Assembly: GCF_014645375.1 (NCBI RefSeq)
Contig: NZ_BMLT01000004.1
Location: 306,734 to 370,733 of the forward strand
Source: Marinobacterium nitratireducens
GTDB lineage: Bacteria > Pseudomonadota > Gammaproteobacteria > Pseudomonadales > Balneatricaceae
Reading direction: 5' to 3'
DNA: 64,000 nt
In this document: piece after piece, positions 17,992 through 27,838 of the stretch
Layout: every line of letters begins with the position of its first letter
How positions within the stretch are numbered: the first letter of the stretch is position 1
The notes under the pieces: model-generated
Databases searched by the model: none
Told to the model about the DNA's origin: nothing
The model's input: only the letters and a program-made list of their open reading frames with translations
Translations under genes and position numbers: made by a program

Positions 17992-18022
17992 GTAGGTTAG
18001 GGCGCCGAAGGCGCGCAACCCA
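17992..18022. repeat. REP-like palindrome GTAGGTT...AACCCA
   Basis: An imperfect inverted repeat, GTAGGTTAGGGCGCC then GAA then GGCGCGCAACCCA, between hrpA and the amidotransferase gene. It is a diverged single copy of the palindrome inside each 110-bp unit at 50431-50870. Confidence 0.65.
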
Positions 18023-18043
18023 AAATCGACGCCAGCCGGCAGG

Positions 18044-18841
18044 TTATACCGCAGCCCCCGGCGGCGACCGGCGCGCGACCTCGAGGCCGTTCTCGAATAC
18101 GATCAGCTCGCCGGTCCCGAGCCGTTCCCAGCGTTCGTTGTCGGTGAGCGGCTCGGTGGCGATCACGGTAACGATATCGTTTGGCGTGGTTTCGTGACAG
18201 AAGTCCACCGTCAGCTCGTAGTCCTTGAGACGGGCCTCGCCAAAGGGCGCTCGCCGCGTAATCCAGGCCAGTTTGGTGGTGCAGTAGCAGAACAGGTAGT
18301 GCGACTCGGACAGCAGCATGTTGAAGACACCGAACGCCCGCAGCCGGTCGCACAGGTCCGCAATATAAGCGCTCAGCTCGGCGATATCCCCGGGCGGGCT
18401 GGGGAACCGCTGGCGTACCTGACCCAGCAGCCAGCAGAAGGCGTACTCGCTGTCGGTGGTCCCGACCGGATGATAGAAGGTCAGCGGCAGCTCGTAGAGA
18501 CGCTCGTCAAGCTGGCCGTTGTGGGCATAGGACCAGCTCAGTCCCCACAGTTCCCGGGAGAACGGATGGGTGTTTTCCAGGCAGACCTTGCCGACGTTGG
18601 CCTGGCGGATATGGCTGATAACGACATGGCTCTTGAGCGGATGGCTGCGAATAAGCCTGGCGATGGCCGACTCTACGCTCGGCGCGGGATCGTGAAAGAA
18701 GCGCACGCCCCGCCCCTCATAGAAGGCAATGCCCCAGCCGTCCCGGTGCGGTCCCGTTCCACCGCCGCGCTGCATCAGCCCGCTGAAGCTGAAGCAGATA
18801 TCCGTCGGCACGTTGGCGCTCATACCCAGCAATTCACACAT
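18044..18841 (-). CDS. Class II glutamine amidotransferase (YafJ type)
   Basis: A 265-residue stand-alone Ntn-hydrolase. The start is fixed by chemistry: the nucleophile Cys must follow the initiator Met, giving MCELLGMSA at 18841 rather than the ATG two codons upstream. Other active-site segments are [26 protein letters not shown] (Asn-Gly oxyanion hole) and [13 protein letters not shown]. It would hydrolyse glutamine or a gamma-glutamyl compound; the family's acceptor is unknown. A degenerate paralogue lies at 50931-51671. Confidence 0.9.
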   Translation of the reverse strand: MCELLGMSANVPTDICFSFSGLMQRGGGTGPHRDGWGIAFYEGRGVRFFHDPAPSVESAIARLIRSHPLKSHVVISHIRQANVGKVCLENTHPFSRELWGLSWSYAHNGQLDERLYELPLTFYHPVGTTDSEYAFCWLLGQVRQRFPSPPGDIAELSAYIADLCDRLRAFGVFNMLLSESHYLFCYCTTKLAWITRRAPFGEARLKDYELTVDFCHETTPNDIVTVIATEPLTDNERWERLGTGELIVFENGLEVARRSPPGAAV

Positions 18842-18860
18842 CGGCACTGATCCTTCTGTG

Positions 18861-19367
18861 TTACGCCTTGCCCGGATCCCTGCTCAGGGTGATCCGGTCG
18901 GGCAGGCTGTCGATCGCATCGACACCGAACTCCATCGTGGCGGCCCTGCGGGGCGCCTGCTCCGGCTCGGCTCCTGTGTCCGGCTCGGGCATCGTCTCCA
19001 GCACCAGCGGTTCCGGTGCAGGCGAGCGGCGCTCGCCCTGAAAGCAGCCTCGCGGGTCGACCGCCAGCGTCTGGCTCAGGACCCGCGCGCGCACCTTGCC
19101 GCCGGCCTCGACATGCAGAGCGTCGCAGACCACCTCGCCCTCGAGCTGTCCGCTGACATGCAGCTCGCGCGCGCGCACATGGCCCTTGATCCAGCCTTTG
19201 CGCCCGATGGAAATATCATCGCTGGAATCGATCTTGCCCTCGACGGCGCCGTCGACATGAAGCCTTCCCTGAATACGAAGGTCTCCCGACACCCGGTTGC
19301 CATGGGCGATTATGGTCACGGCTCCTCGGGGCGGGTTGGCGGCGGATTTTTTCTTCAGAATGCCCAT
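18861..19367 (-). CDS. Bactofilin
   Basis: A 168-residue polymer-forming cytoskeletal protein. Residues ~15-110 form the beta-helical bactofilin core of repeating short strands ([56 protein letters not shown]); the tail is disordered and Pro/Glu-rich. Bactofilins often organise a cell-wall hydrolase at a membrane site. The gene just upstream, 83 bp away on the same strand, is an M23 peptidase, the usual partner. Confidence 0.9.
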   Translation of the reverse strand: MGILKKKSAANPPRGAVTIIAHGNRVSGDLRIQGRLHVDGAVEGKIDSSDDISIGRKGWIKGHVRARELHVSGQLEGEVVCDALHVEAGGKVRARVLSQTLAVDPRGCFQGERRSPAPEPLVLETMPEPDTGAEPEQAPRRAATMEFGVDAIDSLPDRITLSRDPGKA

Positions 19368-19450
19368 CGGGTGTTCGGCCTTAATATTGCGGGTTCAGCG
19401 GCCGCAGGAAAAAGCCGCGGCGACCGGAAAATTCTAAACCCATTGCGGTT

Positions 19451-20455
19451 TCACTGCACCCGCTCGCGGGAACTCGCCGTGCCATCCCGGGCAAGCTGCG
19501 CCAGCTCCTCGCTCTGGCCGCGCTCGCGGCAGTTGGCGGCGGCATGGAACTGCCCCTTGCAGATCACATCGAACAGCGCGGCCCACTCGACCTCGTCGAC
19601 CTTCTCGAACAGGTCGTCGAAGCTGGCGATATTCCAGTTCAGAAAAGGTTCCGGATCGATCGCCGAATACAGACGCCGCACCTCGTAGTGCAGATGCGGC
19701 CCGGTCGAGCGGCCGCTGTTGCCACTATGGGCGATCAGGTCACCCTTGGCCACCAGCTGACCGGCCTTGACGTCGAGCTTGTCGAGGTGAGCGTAATAGG
19801 TCTTGAAACCGAAATTGTGCTGCAGGATGACCAGCCTGCCGAAGCCGCTCTGGCGCCCGCTGAACTCAACGATACCGTCCGCCGTGGCATAGACCGGCGT
19901 ACCGCGCCCGGCGGCGAAGTCGATGCCGTTGTGCATGCTTTTCTTGCGTGTCACCGGGTTGACCCGCATGCCGTAACGATCGCTGATGCTCTGTCCCTGC
20001 AGCGGCACGCCGTTGGGTATGCTGTGCAGCAGGAACAGGCGCTGGGCGGCGGTGGCTTTGAGCACTTCGGCCTGCTGCGGCGAGTAGGTCTCGCTCACCG
20101 GCAGGCCCAGCATGGACTCGAGTCCGCTAAGGGTCTGGTCGAGGCTGGCGTTGACCTCGCCCATGCGCAGATTTTCCTCCTGCAGCGTCTCGAGGGTGGA
20201 GCCCAGCTGGTTCAGCTCCGACACGTACAGCTGCTGGGTACCGAGAATGCTCTCGTACTGGTCCGCCAGCGCCTGGTGATCCTCCTCCAACACCGCAAGA
20301 TCGTCGCTGGTCTTCACCAGCAGCGCGTTGGAAATGAAGAAGCTGACGACCGCCATCAGCAGGAAGGCGGGCACCAGTACGCGGGCAACCTGATTAAGGG
20401 TGTACTGACGGGAACCACGAACGGTGGTCAGGGTGACGACCAGCTTGTTTCTCAA
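19451..20455 (-). CDS. M23 (LytM-type) peptidoglycan peptidase, membrane-anchored
   Basis: A 334-residue protein: a short cytoplasmic N-terminus, one membrane helix (~residues 26-48, VARVLVPAFLLMAVVSFFIS), a periplasmic coiled coil (~50-120) and a C-terminal LytM domain. Zinc ligands are visible in MHNGIDFAAGRGTPVYA, HNFGFKTYYAHL and STGPHLHYEV (HxH). It probably cleaves peptide cross-links in the wall. The TTG at 20455 is chosen because no ATG fits and CAGGG lies upstream. Pairing with the bactofilin gene suggests the complex is targeted through the membrane anchor. Confidence 0.87.
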   Translation of the reverse strand: MRNKLVVTLTTVRGSRQYTLNQVARVLVPAFLLMAVVSFFISNALLVKTSDDLAVLEEDHQALADQYESILGTQQLYVSELNQLGSTLETLQEENLRMGEVNASLDQTLSGLESMLGLPVSETYSPQQAEVLKATAAQRLFLLHSIPNGVPLQGQSISDRYGMRVNPVTRKKSMHNGIDFAAGRGTPVYATADGIVEFSGRQSGFGRLVILQHNFGFKTYYAHLDKLDVKAGQLVAKGDLIAHSGNSGRSTGPHLHYEVRRLYSAIDPEPFLNWNIASFDDLFEKVDEVEWAALFDVICKGQFHAAANCRERGQSEELAQLARDGTASSRERVQ

Positions 20456-20535
20456 ATTATGACCCTGCTGCTCTCGGGGGTGTTGACGGGAGAGCCGGCC
20501 GAACCCGCAGGCCCCAGGCCGGATGACTGCTGACA

Positions 20536-20652
20536 ACCTGCGAAGGCCTCTCCCGGACCTTTTCGCAGGTTGCTAAATATACCCATAATTTAGAGGGTTG
20601 TCATAAATCGGCGACATCTTGGGACCCTGCGAACAGGTCCCATTTGGTCTCT
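20536..20652. repeat. CCTGCGAA-bounded intergenic element, copy A
   Basis: Contains the inverted repeat ACCTGCGAA (20536-20544) / TTCGCAGGT (20562-20570). A second segment at 20626-20652 begins CCTGCGAACAG and ends GGTCTCT. The latter matches 24 of 27 bases with 48260-48286. Confidence 0.55.
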
Positions 20653-20674
20653 GCGGGACTTATTCGCCGGTTCC

Positions 20675-22063
20675 TCAGGCCGCGCTGTGCTCGATACCGC
20701 TGAGCCGATAGCAGGGCACATAGTCCTGATAGTCGAGCTTCATGCGTCGCTGCTGCACGAAGGATGCCAGCAGTTCATCCAGCGGGTCCACCAGCGCCTT
20801 TTCGCCGCAAAGCTCGAAGGGACCGTGTTCCTCGATGGCACGCACGCCCGGCTCCTTGACATTGCCGGCGACGATGCCGGACAGGGCCCGACGCAGGTTC
20901 GACGCCAGATCGCAGGTGGTCTGATCCCTGAACAGCCGCAGCTGCGCCATATTGTCATGGGTCGGTTCGAACGGCTGCTGAAACATCAGTGGCACGCTGA
21001 TCTGCCAGTTGAAGTGGAAGGACTCGCTGGTCGCCTTGCGGTACTCGGTAACGTTGTGCAGCCCTTCCTGCATGCGCAGCGCCACGCGCTGGGGATCGCC
21101 GACGATGATCTCATAACGCTTGGCCGCGGCGTCGCCCAGGGTATGACGGATAAAACGATCGACAGTCTCGAAATAGGCCTCGCTGCCTGTCGGGCCGGTG
21201 AAGATCAGCGGGAACGGCAGATTGTTGTTCTTCTCGTGCAGCAGGACTCCGAGGATATAGAGGATTTCCTCCGCGGTGCCGGCGCCGCCCGGGAACACGA
21301 CAATACCGTGCCCCAGACGCACGAAGGCCTCGAGGCGCTTCTCGATATCCGGCATCACCAGCAGCTCGTTGACGATCGGGTTCGGCGACTCGGCGGCGAT
21401 GATGCCCGGCTCCGAAATCCCGACATAGCGCGCGTCCCGGATGCGCTGTTTGGCGTGCGCGATGGCGGCGCCCTTCATCGGCCCCTTCATCGCGCCGGGA
21501 CCGCAGCCGGTACAGATGTTGAGTCGCCGCAGCCCCAGCTCGTAGCCGACCTTTTTGGTGTACTCGTACTCCTCGTGCCCGATCGAGTGGCCGCCCCAGC
21601 ACACCACCAGGTTGGGCTTGACGTGGGGGCGGAACATGTCGGCATGGCGCAGGATCTGGAAAACGGTATTGGTAATGGCGCCGGTCTCGTCGAGCCCGTG
21701 GCAGACATCGTCCAGCTCGTCGCCGACGTAGAGCAGGTCGCGCAGCACCGAGAACAGGTGCTCGCGAATACCCTGGATGATCTCGCCGTCGACAAAGGCG
21801 CTGGCCGGGGCATTGATCAGTTCCAGCTGCAGGCCACGGTGCTTCTGGCTGATGCGAATATCGAAATCCCTGTAGCGCTCGAGCACCTGCTTGGTGCTGT
21901 CGAGCTCGCTGCCACAGTTGAGCACCGCCAGACTGCACTGGCGGAAAAGGCGGTAGAGGCCGCCCTGGCTGGCGTCCTGCAGACGCGCCACTTCGAGCGG
22001 GGAAAGAGTTGCGAGATTGTCGAGCGGTGTCACGCTGGCGGTCACGAAAGCTTCGGTGCTCAT
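20675..22063 (-). CDS. ppnN: Pyrimidine/purine nucleotide 5'-monophosphate nucleosidase PpnN
   Basis: A 462-residue LOG-family protein (YgdH/PpnN) that splits nucleoside 5'-monophosphates into base and ribose 5-phosphate; in E. coli it is activated by (p)ppGpp. The LOG signature FPGGAGTAEEILYILGVLLH is present with GGHSIGHEEYEYTKKVGYEL and the long N- and C-terminal extensions specific to PpnN. The ATG at 22063 is chosen over one 7 codons upstream because GGGAGG lies 7 nt before it. It is a single gene. Confidence 0.93.
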   Translation of the reverse strand: MSTEAFVTASVTPLDNLATLSPLEVARLQDASQGGLYRLFRQCSLAVLNCGSELDSTKQVLERYRDFDIRISQKHRGLQLELINAPASAFVDGEIIQGIREHLFSVLRDLLYVGDELDDVCHGLDETGAITNTVFQILRHADMFRPHVKPNLVVCWGGHSIGHEEYEYTKKVGYELGLRRLNICTGCGPGAMKGPMKGAAIAHAKQRIRDARYVGISEPGIIAAESPNPIVNELLVMPDIEKRLEAFVRLGHGIVVFPGGAGTAEEILYILGVLLHEKNNNLPFPLIFTGPTGSEAYFETVDRFIRHTLGDAAAKRYEIIVGDPQRVALRMQEGLHNVTEYRKATSESFHFNWQISVPLMFQQPFEPTHDNMAQLRLFRDQTTCDLASNLRRALSGIVAGNVKEPGVRAIEEHGPFELCGEKALVDPLDELLASFVQQRRMKLDYQDYVPCYRLSGIEHSAA

Positions 22064-22266
22064 AGAGTCACCTCCCTTCAGCATCGATTTCCTGAAAATG
22101 GAGCCTGCCTCGTCCAGCGGGCCGGAGGCTTGAACAGGTCTTGGGACTAGTCTGACCGGCCCGCTTACCGGGAGTTCACTTCCCTCAATATAGGGAATTT
22201 AATTGCACATCACCATAACCCCTTGATTACTGCGGCAAATAAATTTTCCGCATTGCAGCAATCGCC

Positions 22267-22971
22267 TCAGCCTCCGAGCAGCTGCTCTACCAGCAGCGGC
22301 ACCTGCTCGCTGGCCGGACCGTAGCGCCCTTCCTCGAAGACACTGCCAAGACGCGACGCCTCGAGGTTCAGCTCCAGGGTCCGGGCCCCGGCGCCGGCCG
22401 CCACCTCGACGAACCCCGCCGCCGGATAGACATGCCCCGATGTGCCAATGGCGACGAACAGCTCACAGGCCTCCAGCGCCTCGTAGATGGTATCCATCTG
22501 CAGCGGCATTTCGCCGAACCAGACGATATCCGGCCGCAGCCGGCCCTCGGCCTCGCAGCATTCGCAACGCTGCGAGACAGAGCAGTCACCCTCGACCGGA
22601 TAACGGCGACCGGTGCGGGTGCAGCGCACGAACAACAGTTCGCCGTGCATATGGATCAGGCGCCGGCTGCCCGCACGCTCGTGCAGATCGTCGATATTCT
22701 GCGTCACCACCAGCACCTCGCCGGGATAGTCCCGCTCGAGTCGCGCCAGCGCCCGGTGCGCCGGGTTCGGTTCCACGCCCCCCAGCAGCTGGCGGCGGCG
22801 TGCATTGTAGAATCGGTGCACCAGCACCGGATCACGCTCGAAAGCCTCGGGGGTTGCGACGTCCTCGACGCGATGATCCTCCCAGAGACCGTCCGCGGCG
22901 CGAAAGGTTCTGAGGCCCGATTCGGCCGAAATCCCCGCGCCGGTCAACACCACTATGGATCCGTATTTCAC
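22267..22971 (-). CDS. cobB: NAD-dependent protein deacylase (sirtuin)
   Basis: A 234-residue class III sirtuin removing acetyl, succinyl and related acyl groups from lysines. Visible: GAGISAESGLRTFR (NAD loop, residues 11-24), TQNIDDLHERAG, the catalytic His109 in IHMHGEL, zinc cysteines (Cys117 and CECC at 136-139) and RPDIVWFGEMP. Tyr55 and Arg58 (FYNARR) are the residues that recognise succinyl/malonyl groups in SIRT5-type enzymes. I chose GTG at 22971 because GGAGGA lies 5 nt upstream and it matches the catalytic-core start; an upstream ATG would add 23 unrelated residues. Confidence 0.93.
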   Translation of the reverse strand: MKYGSIVVLTGAGISAESGLRTFRAADGLWEDHRVEDVATPEAFERDPVLVHRFYNARRRQLLGGVEPNPAHRALARLERDYPGEVLVVTQNIDDLHERAGSRRLIHMHGELLFVRCTRTGRRYPVEGDCSVSQRCECCEAEGRLRPDIVWFGEMPLQMDTIYEALEACELFVAIGTSGHVYPAAGFVEVAAGAGARTLELNLEASRLGSVFEEGRYGPASEQVPLLVEQLLGG

Positions 22972-23222
22972 CCTGTCCTCCGAAGCCGTCGCCAGCCTGA
23001 AATTCCCGCAAGCGACTGAGCTGCCTGAAAATTTTTCCATGTTGCCGCGTCGCGCCTGTATTCAGGCGCTTCAGTGTTTTATTGTAGGGGAAAGGGCCCT
23101 GCAGTACCCAAGGCCCAGCAGCCCGTCCGAGTTGACGCCGATCTACTGCGCAAAGACCGACAGGCTGCTGACTCGTGGTATGCAGTGGTCCTATATCCAG
23201 CAGGCTGCTGAAGGAAAAGCCG

Positions 23223-24611
23223 ATGAGTGCATCGAAACTCTATATACTCGACACCAACGTACTGCTGCACGATCCCAAATGCCTGTTCGAGTTCAAGGAG
23301 CAGGACATCGCCATCCCGATGACGGTTCTCGAGGAACTGGACGACATCAAGGACCGCAAGAAAACCGTGGCGCAGGAGGCCCGGTACGCGATCCGGGCCA
23401 TCGACAACATACTGAGCGCAGCCACCAGCCCCGAGCAGATCCTGCGGGGCGTGCAGATCCATCACCCGGCCGAGTCAGAGGAGCGCCGTCTCGGCAAGCT
23501 GAGCATTTTCCCCGACCACGAACTCGCCACCCAGAAAGGCTTCCTGCCGGCCGACAAGAGCAAGGACAACCAGATCATCAACTGCGCCCTGCACCTGCAG
23601 GCGACCAACCCGCACCGCGACATCGTGCTGGTCACCAAGGACATCAACATGCGGCTCAAGGCGCTCGGCGCCGGCTTGCTGAAGGTCGAGGACTACCGCA
23701 CCGACCAGCTGATATCCGACCTCGAACTGCTGCCCGCCGGCCATCAGCGCATCGAAGGCAGCTTCTGGGACCGCGTCGAGCAGGTCGACAGCTATCAGGA
23801 TGGCGACCGGACCTACCACCGCGTCAGCCGCGATATGCTGCCGGATACCTACCCCAACGAGTATATCTTCGACGACAGCGAAGACTTCGCCGCCCGCACC
23901 ATCTCCATCGAGGACGACAGCATCGTGCTGCTGGACCTCGGGCGAGACCGCCTGATGCAGCAGAACTGCTGGGGCATCGAACCGATTACCGTCTATCAGG
24001 CCTTTGCCATGCAGTCGCTGCTCGACCCGACCATCGACCTGTGCCTGCTCAACGGCGCCGCCGGTTCCGGCAAGACCCTGATCGCGCTGGCCTGCGCCCT
24101 GGAAATGGTGATCGAGCAGAAACGCTTCAACAAGATCATCGTCACCCGCTCGACGCCACCGGTAGCCGAGGACATCGGCTTCCTGCCCGGCACCGAGGAA
24201 GAAAAGATGACGCCCTGGCTCAGCTCCATACACGACAACCTGGAAGCCATGCACGAACATGACGAACGACCACAGAGCAGCGTCAAGTACGCCATCGAAA
24301 AGGCCAACATCCAGTTCAAGTCGCTGAACTTCATCCGCGGCCGCAGCATCCAGGATGCGGTGGTCATCGTCGACGAAGCGCAGAACCTGACGCCGCAGCA
24401 GCTCAAGACCATCATCACCCGCTGCGGCAAGGGCACCAAGATGATCTGCCTTGGCAACCTGGCGCAGATCGATTCCAACTATCTGACCGCGCTGACCTCG
24501 GGCCTGACCTATATCGTCGAGCGTTTCCGTGGCTTCGAGGGCTCGGCCAATATCCATTTCGAAGGTATTTTCCGCTCCCGCCTGGCGCAGTACGCCGAAG
24601 AACATCTCTGA
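23223..24611 (+). CDS. PIN-PhoH fusion ATPase/ribonuclease-like protein
   Basis: A 462-residue protein with an N-terminal PIN domain (~5-145; acidic residues in LDTNVLLHDP, EELDD, SKDNQII and VTKDIN) and a C-terminal PhoH ATPase domain (~245-455; Walker A LNGAAGSGKTLIALACALE, Walker B VVIVDEAQNLTP). Related PIN-PhoH proteins are RNA helicase/ribonucleases. PhoH2s can be paired with a small antitoxin, but none is seen here. The ATG at 23223 follows AAGGA at good spacing. Confidence 0.9.
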   Translation: MSASKLYILDTNVLLHDPKCLFEFKEQDIAIPMTVLEELDDIKDRKKTVAQEARYAIRAIDNILSAATSPEQILRGVQIHHPAESEERRLGKLSIFPDHELATQKGFLPADKSKDNQIINCALHLQATNPHRDIVLVTKDINMRLKALGAGLLKVEDYRTDQLISDLELLPAGHQRIEGSFWDRVEQVDSYQDGDRTYHRVSRDMLPDTYPNEYIFDDSEDFAARTISIEDDSIVLLDLGRDRLMQQNCWGIEPITVYQAFAMQSLLDPTIDLCLLNGAAGSGKTLIALACALEMVIEQKRFNKIIVTRSTPPVAEDIGFLPGTEEEKMTPWLSSIHDNLEAMHEHDERPQSSVKYAIEKANIQFKSLNFIRGRSIQDAVVIVDEAQNLTPQQLKTIITRCGKGTKMICLGNLAQIDSNYLTALTSGLTYIVERFRGFEGSANIHFEGIFRSRLAQYAEEHL

Positions 24612-25020
24612 TCGTTCGCCCCTCCCCGGCGATGCCGCAGGTGCGGCATCGCCAGCCTCCGACCAAAGTATGAACCCTCGCTGCAGGCCGCGGAATCAAA
24701 GGCGCAAAGCCCGCCATTCCGCCGTCTTATACCAGCTATAAGGGATTTGAAGTTCCCTTCTGTCGCTCCCAGCTTATAATTCGTCGCAACTGCGAAATAG
24801 AAAATTAACCGGCTGTTCATGTAACCGTAACCTTGGCACCGGCCAGTATCGCAGACAGAATTCCCGGCTGTTTTCCGGACCTTGCAAACCAGATCCGGAC
24901 AGCCAACCTGGTAATAAAAAGGTAAGAGAACGCGGGATGCGCGGCAGCGCCGCAAGTGCCACAAGCATTCAATCCCGACGTCATCTCACCCCCATGAGCA
25001 ACTAACATGGCGGAGTTAAC
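24612..25020. other. Intergenic region upstream of mqo
   Basis: About 410 bp. It starts with the hairpin at 24628-24653 and contains a good -10 hexamer TATAAT (24774-24779) with a weak -35. It ends in the mqo ribosome-binding site (GGAG, 5 nt before the ATG). I see no gene. Confidence 0.5.
24628..24653. terminator. Hairpin after the PIN-PhoH gene
   Basis: A perfect 11-bp stem GGCGATGCCGC/GCGGCATCGCC with loop AGGT, 16 bp after the stop codon. There is no T-run, so termination efficiency is uncertain. Confidence 0.55.
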
Positions 25021-26577
25021 ATGACCACGAAAACGGTAGATGTACTTCTTGTCGGCGCCGGTGCCATGAGCACCACCCTGGGTATGCTGCTCAAGCAACT
25101 CGACCCGACGCTGAAAATCACCCTGGTTGAACGTCTCGACCATGTTGCCCACGAAAGCACCGACGGCTGGAACAACGCCGGCACCGGTCACGCGGCCTAC
25201 TGCGAACTGAACTACACCCCGCAGAAGCCCGACGGCAGCATCGACACCGCCAAAGCGTTCGCGATCAACTCCGCCTTCGAAGTCAGCCTGCAGTTCTGGT
25301 CCTACCTGGTCGGACAGAACATCCTCCCGGAACCGAAAAGCTTCATCAACCCGACCCCGCACCAGAGCTTCGTCTGGGGTAAGGAGAACGTCAGCTTCCT
25401 GCGCAAGCGCTTCGAGGCCCTCAGCGCCCATCCGGCCTTCGCCGACATGGAGTACAGCGAGGATCCCGAGGTCCTGCGCGAGTGGATGCCGCTGGTGATG
25501 CAGAACCGCAGCGCCGATGAAGCGGTCGCCGGTACCCGCGTGCGTTACGGCTCCGATGTCGACTTCGGCTCCCTGGCACGCTGCATGGCCAGCCACCTGG
25601 AAACCCAGCCCGGCTTCGAGATGCTGCTCAGCCGTACCGTCCGTGACCTCAAGCGCAAGTCCGACGGCCGCTGGCGCGTCAAGATCAAGAACAACCAGAC
25701 CGGCGAGCGCGAAAAGCTCTACGCCCGCTTCGTCTTTCTCGGCGCCGGCGGCGGCGCGCTGCCGCTTTTGCAGATGTCAGGCATCCCGGAAGGCAACGGC
25801 TACGGCGGCTTCCCGGTCAGCGGCCAGTGGCTGGTGTGCAAGAAGCCCGAGATCGTCGAGCAGCACTTGGCCAAGGTCTACGGCAAGGCCCCGATCGGCG
25901 CGCCGCCGATGTCCGTGCCGCACCTGGACACGCGCATCATCAACGGCGAGAAGGCGCTGCTGTTCGGTCCTTTTGCCGGCTTCACCACCAAGTTCCTGAA
26001 GAAAGGCTCGAAGCTGGACCTGCCCAAGAGCATCAAGGCCAACAACCTCAAGTCGATGATGTCCGTGGGCATGAACAACATGGACCTGACCCGCTACCTG
26101 ATCAGCGAGGTGATGCAGTCCCACGACTCCCGCATCGACGCTCTGCGCCGCTTCTTCCCGGAAGCACGCAGCGAGGACTGGAGCCTGTCGTATGCCGGCC
26201 AGCGGGTACAGATCATCAAGAAGGACAAGAGCAACGGCGGCGGCAAGCTGGAGTTCGGCACCGAGGTGATCACCTCGGAAGACGGTTCGCTCGCGGCCCT
26301 GCTCGGTGCATCCCCCGGCGCCTCGACCGCGGTCAACACCATGATCAACATCATCGAGCGCTGCTTCCCGGAGCAGATGGCGGGCGAGGCCTGGCAGCAA
26401 CAGATGAAGGCGATGGTGCCCTCCTACGGTCAGTCGCTGACCGAGGACCCTGTACTGCTGAAACAGGTACGCCAGCACACCCTTTCGACCCTCGAGCTCG
26501 ACCAGCTGGACGCCTCCAGCCCAAAGCTGTCCGCCGCGGCTGAGCCGGCCGAATCGCGGCACAACCTGGCCAGCTGA
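25021..26577 (+). CDS. mqo: Malate:quinone oxidoreductase
   Basis: A 518-residue peripheral membrane FAD enzyme that oxidises malate to oxaloacetate and reduces quinone directly, bypassing or supplementing malate dehydrogenase. The N-terminal FAD motif [19 protein letters not shown] is followed by [32 protein letters not shown], and a C-terminal [20 protein letters not shown], all typical of Mqo. Length fits. It is a single transcription unit with a leader of ~240 nt from the candidate promoter. Confidence 0.97.
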   Translation: MTTKTVDVLLVGAGAMSTTLGMLLKQLDPTLKITLVERLDHVAHESTDGWNNAGTGHAAYCELNYTPQKPDGSIDTAKAFAINSAFEVSLQFWSYLVGQNILPEPKSFINPTPHQSFVWGKENVSFLRKRFEALSAHPAFADMEYSEDPEVLREWMPLVMQNRSADEAVAGTRVRYGSDVDFGSLARCMASHLETQPGFEMLLSRTVRDLKRKSDGRWRVKIKNNQTGEREKLYARFVFLGAGGGALPLLQMSGIPEGNGYGGFPVSGQWLVCKKPEIVEQHLAKVYGKAPIGAPPMSVPHLDTRIINGEKALLFGPFAGFTTKFLKKGSKLDLPKSIKANNLKSMMSVGMNNMDLTRYLISEVMQSHDSRIDALRRFFPEARSEDWSLSYAGQRVQIIKKDKSNGGGKLEFGTEVITSEDGSLAALLGASPGASTAVNTMINIIERCFPEQMAGEAWQQQMKAMVPSYGQSLTEDPVLLKQVRQHTLSTLELDQLDASSPKLSAAAEPAESRHNLAS

Positions 26578-26585
26578 TTCCTGCA

Positions 26586-26614
26586 GCGCGCCGCCCTGCC
26601 GCGGCGCGCCCTTT
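26586..26614 (+). terminator. mqo terminator-like hairpin
   Basis: A 9-bp stem GCGCGCCGC/GCGGCGCGC with a 6-nt loop, followed by CCTTT, just after the mqo stop codon. Confidence 0.6.
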
Positions 26615-26675
26615 CCCCCGCCGGCCAGCTGCAGTATGCTGGCGAGGAATACCTGAACGCCTTCACCCCGCCGCC

Positions 26676-26948
26676 ATGCGCCTATTACTCATTGCCCTGA
26701 TCCGTGGCTACCAGCTGTTTATCAGCCCACTGCTCGGTCCGCGTTGCCGTTTTTATCCGAGCTGTTCGCAGTACGGAATCGAAGCGATACGCAGCCATGG
26801 CCCGTTCAAGGGCGGCTGGCTGACGCTCAAGCGCCTGCTCAAGTGTCACCCGGGCCACCCCGGGGGGTTCGACCCGGTGCCCGGGCACTGCGACTGCGGC
26901 AATGACAACGTTAATGAGAACGAACGGGCTCAGCCGAAAAAGTCGTAG
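26676..26948 (+). CDS. yidD: Membrane protein insertion efficiency factor YidD
   Basis: A 90-residue protein of the YidD family ([49 protein letters not shown]), a small amphipathic inner-membrane-associated protein linked to YidC-dependent insertion. It normally sits between rnpA and yidC; here it stands alone between mqo and the pxp genes, so this may be a relocated or extra copy. Its last 19 nt overlap the convergent pxpC. Confidence 0.9.
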   Translation: MRLLLIALIRGYQLFISPLLGPRCRFYPSCSQYGIEAIRSHGPFKGGWLTLKRLLKCHPGHPGGFDPVPGHCDCGNDNVNENERAQPKKS

Positions 26949-27838
26949 AAGGTCCGCATCAGGGCGCTGGCCTCCTCGACGTCGATGGCTTCGAAATGCA
27001 CCTCGGTCCCCGGACGCATCTGCGCCAGCCTGAACAGATCCAGCGGCAACAGGGTTCCCAGAACCGGGTAGCCGCCGATGGTCTGGCGATCGTTGAGCAG
27101 CACTATGGGCTGCCCGTCCGGCGGCACCTGCACCGCGCCCAGGGCAATTCCCTGGGACAGAATTCCGCCCTGCGACCAGCCCAGCGCGGGACCCGCAAGC
27201 CGGATACCCATGCGGTCGCTGTCGCTGCTGATCCTGTAGCCTTCGTCGAAAAAACGTCGCCGCTCGGCCTCGCCGAACTCCTGATACTGGTAGCAGCGCA
27301 GCACCCGGAGCGCATCCCCGCTCTCCCCGCTCGTACAGTAGCGCGGCGGAACCCTTCGCAGCAGCGCTCCCGGGCTCTGGTCCGGCAGGCACTCGAGCCG
27401 GTCGCCTGCGGCCAGCGCACGCCCCATGCCCTCGCGCACCACCGTCGCCCGGCTGCCGAAACGGCAGCGGCCGGTAAAGCCTCCGGCCACCGCCAGATAG
27501 GCGCGCAACCCGCTGCGGGCATAGCCAAAGCGCAGGTGATCGCCGGCACGAACAGAGTAGGACTGCCAGGGCTGACAGGGTTTGCCGTTGATCTCGAACC
27601 CGAGATCGGCACCGGCAAGCGCAACGCGTGTATCGAGCCCGGCCAGCAGTTCGAGCCGGCCAAGGCTGATTTCCAGCAGCGCCGCATTCTGATCGTTGTC
27701 GAGCAAGCGGTTGGCCCAGCGCGCCGCCCGCTCGTCGAGGGCCCCGCCGGTGGTCAGTCCCAGGTGCTGGTAGCCGCGCCGTCCCAGGTCCTGGAGCAGT
27801 GCCAGGGCTCCCGGCTTGAGCACTTGGAAGCCGCTCAT
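26930..27838 (-). CDS. pxpC: 5-oxoprolinase subunit C (biotin-dependent carboxyltransferase fold)
   Basis: A 302-residue subunit of the ATP-dependent 5-oxoprolinase PxpABC, which opens pyroglutamate to glutamate. [38 protein letters not shown] and [20 protein letters not shown] identify the KipA/PxpC family. It overlaps pxpB by 4 nt (ATGA coupling) and is the last gene of a pxpA-pxpB-pxpC operon. Its end overlaps yidD on the other strand. Confidence 0.93.
   Translation of the reverse strand: MSGFQVLKPGALALLQDLGRRGYQHLGLTTGGALDERAARWANRLLDNDQNAALLEISLGRLELLAGLDTRVALAGADLGFEINGKPCQPWQSYSVRAGDHLRFGYARSGLRAYLAVAGGFTGRCRFGSRATVVREGMGRALAAGDRLECLPDQSPGALLRRVPPRYCTSGESGDALRVLRCYQYQEFGEAERRRFFDEGYRISSDSDRMGIRLAGPALGWSQGGILSQGIALGAVQVPPDGQPIVLLNDRQTIGGYPVLGTLLPLDLFRLAQMRPGTEVHFEAIDVEEASALMRTFYDFFG

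Noticed and set aside
22972..23040. Longer N-terminus for CobB (ATG at 23040)
   Set aside because: The GTG at 22971 has a strong GGAGGA 5 nt upstream and starts at the sirtuin core; the extra 23 residues show no similarity.
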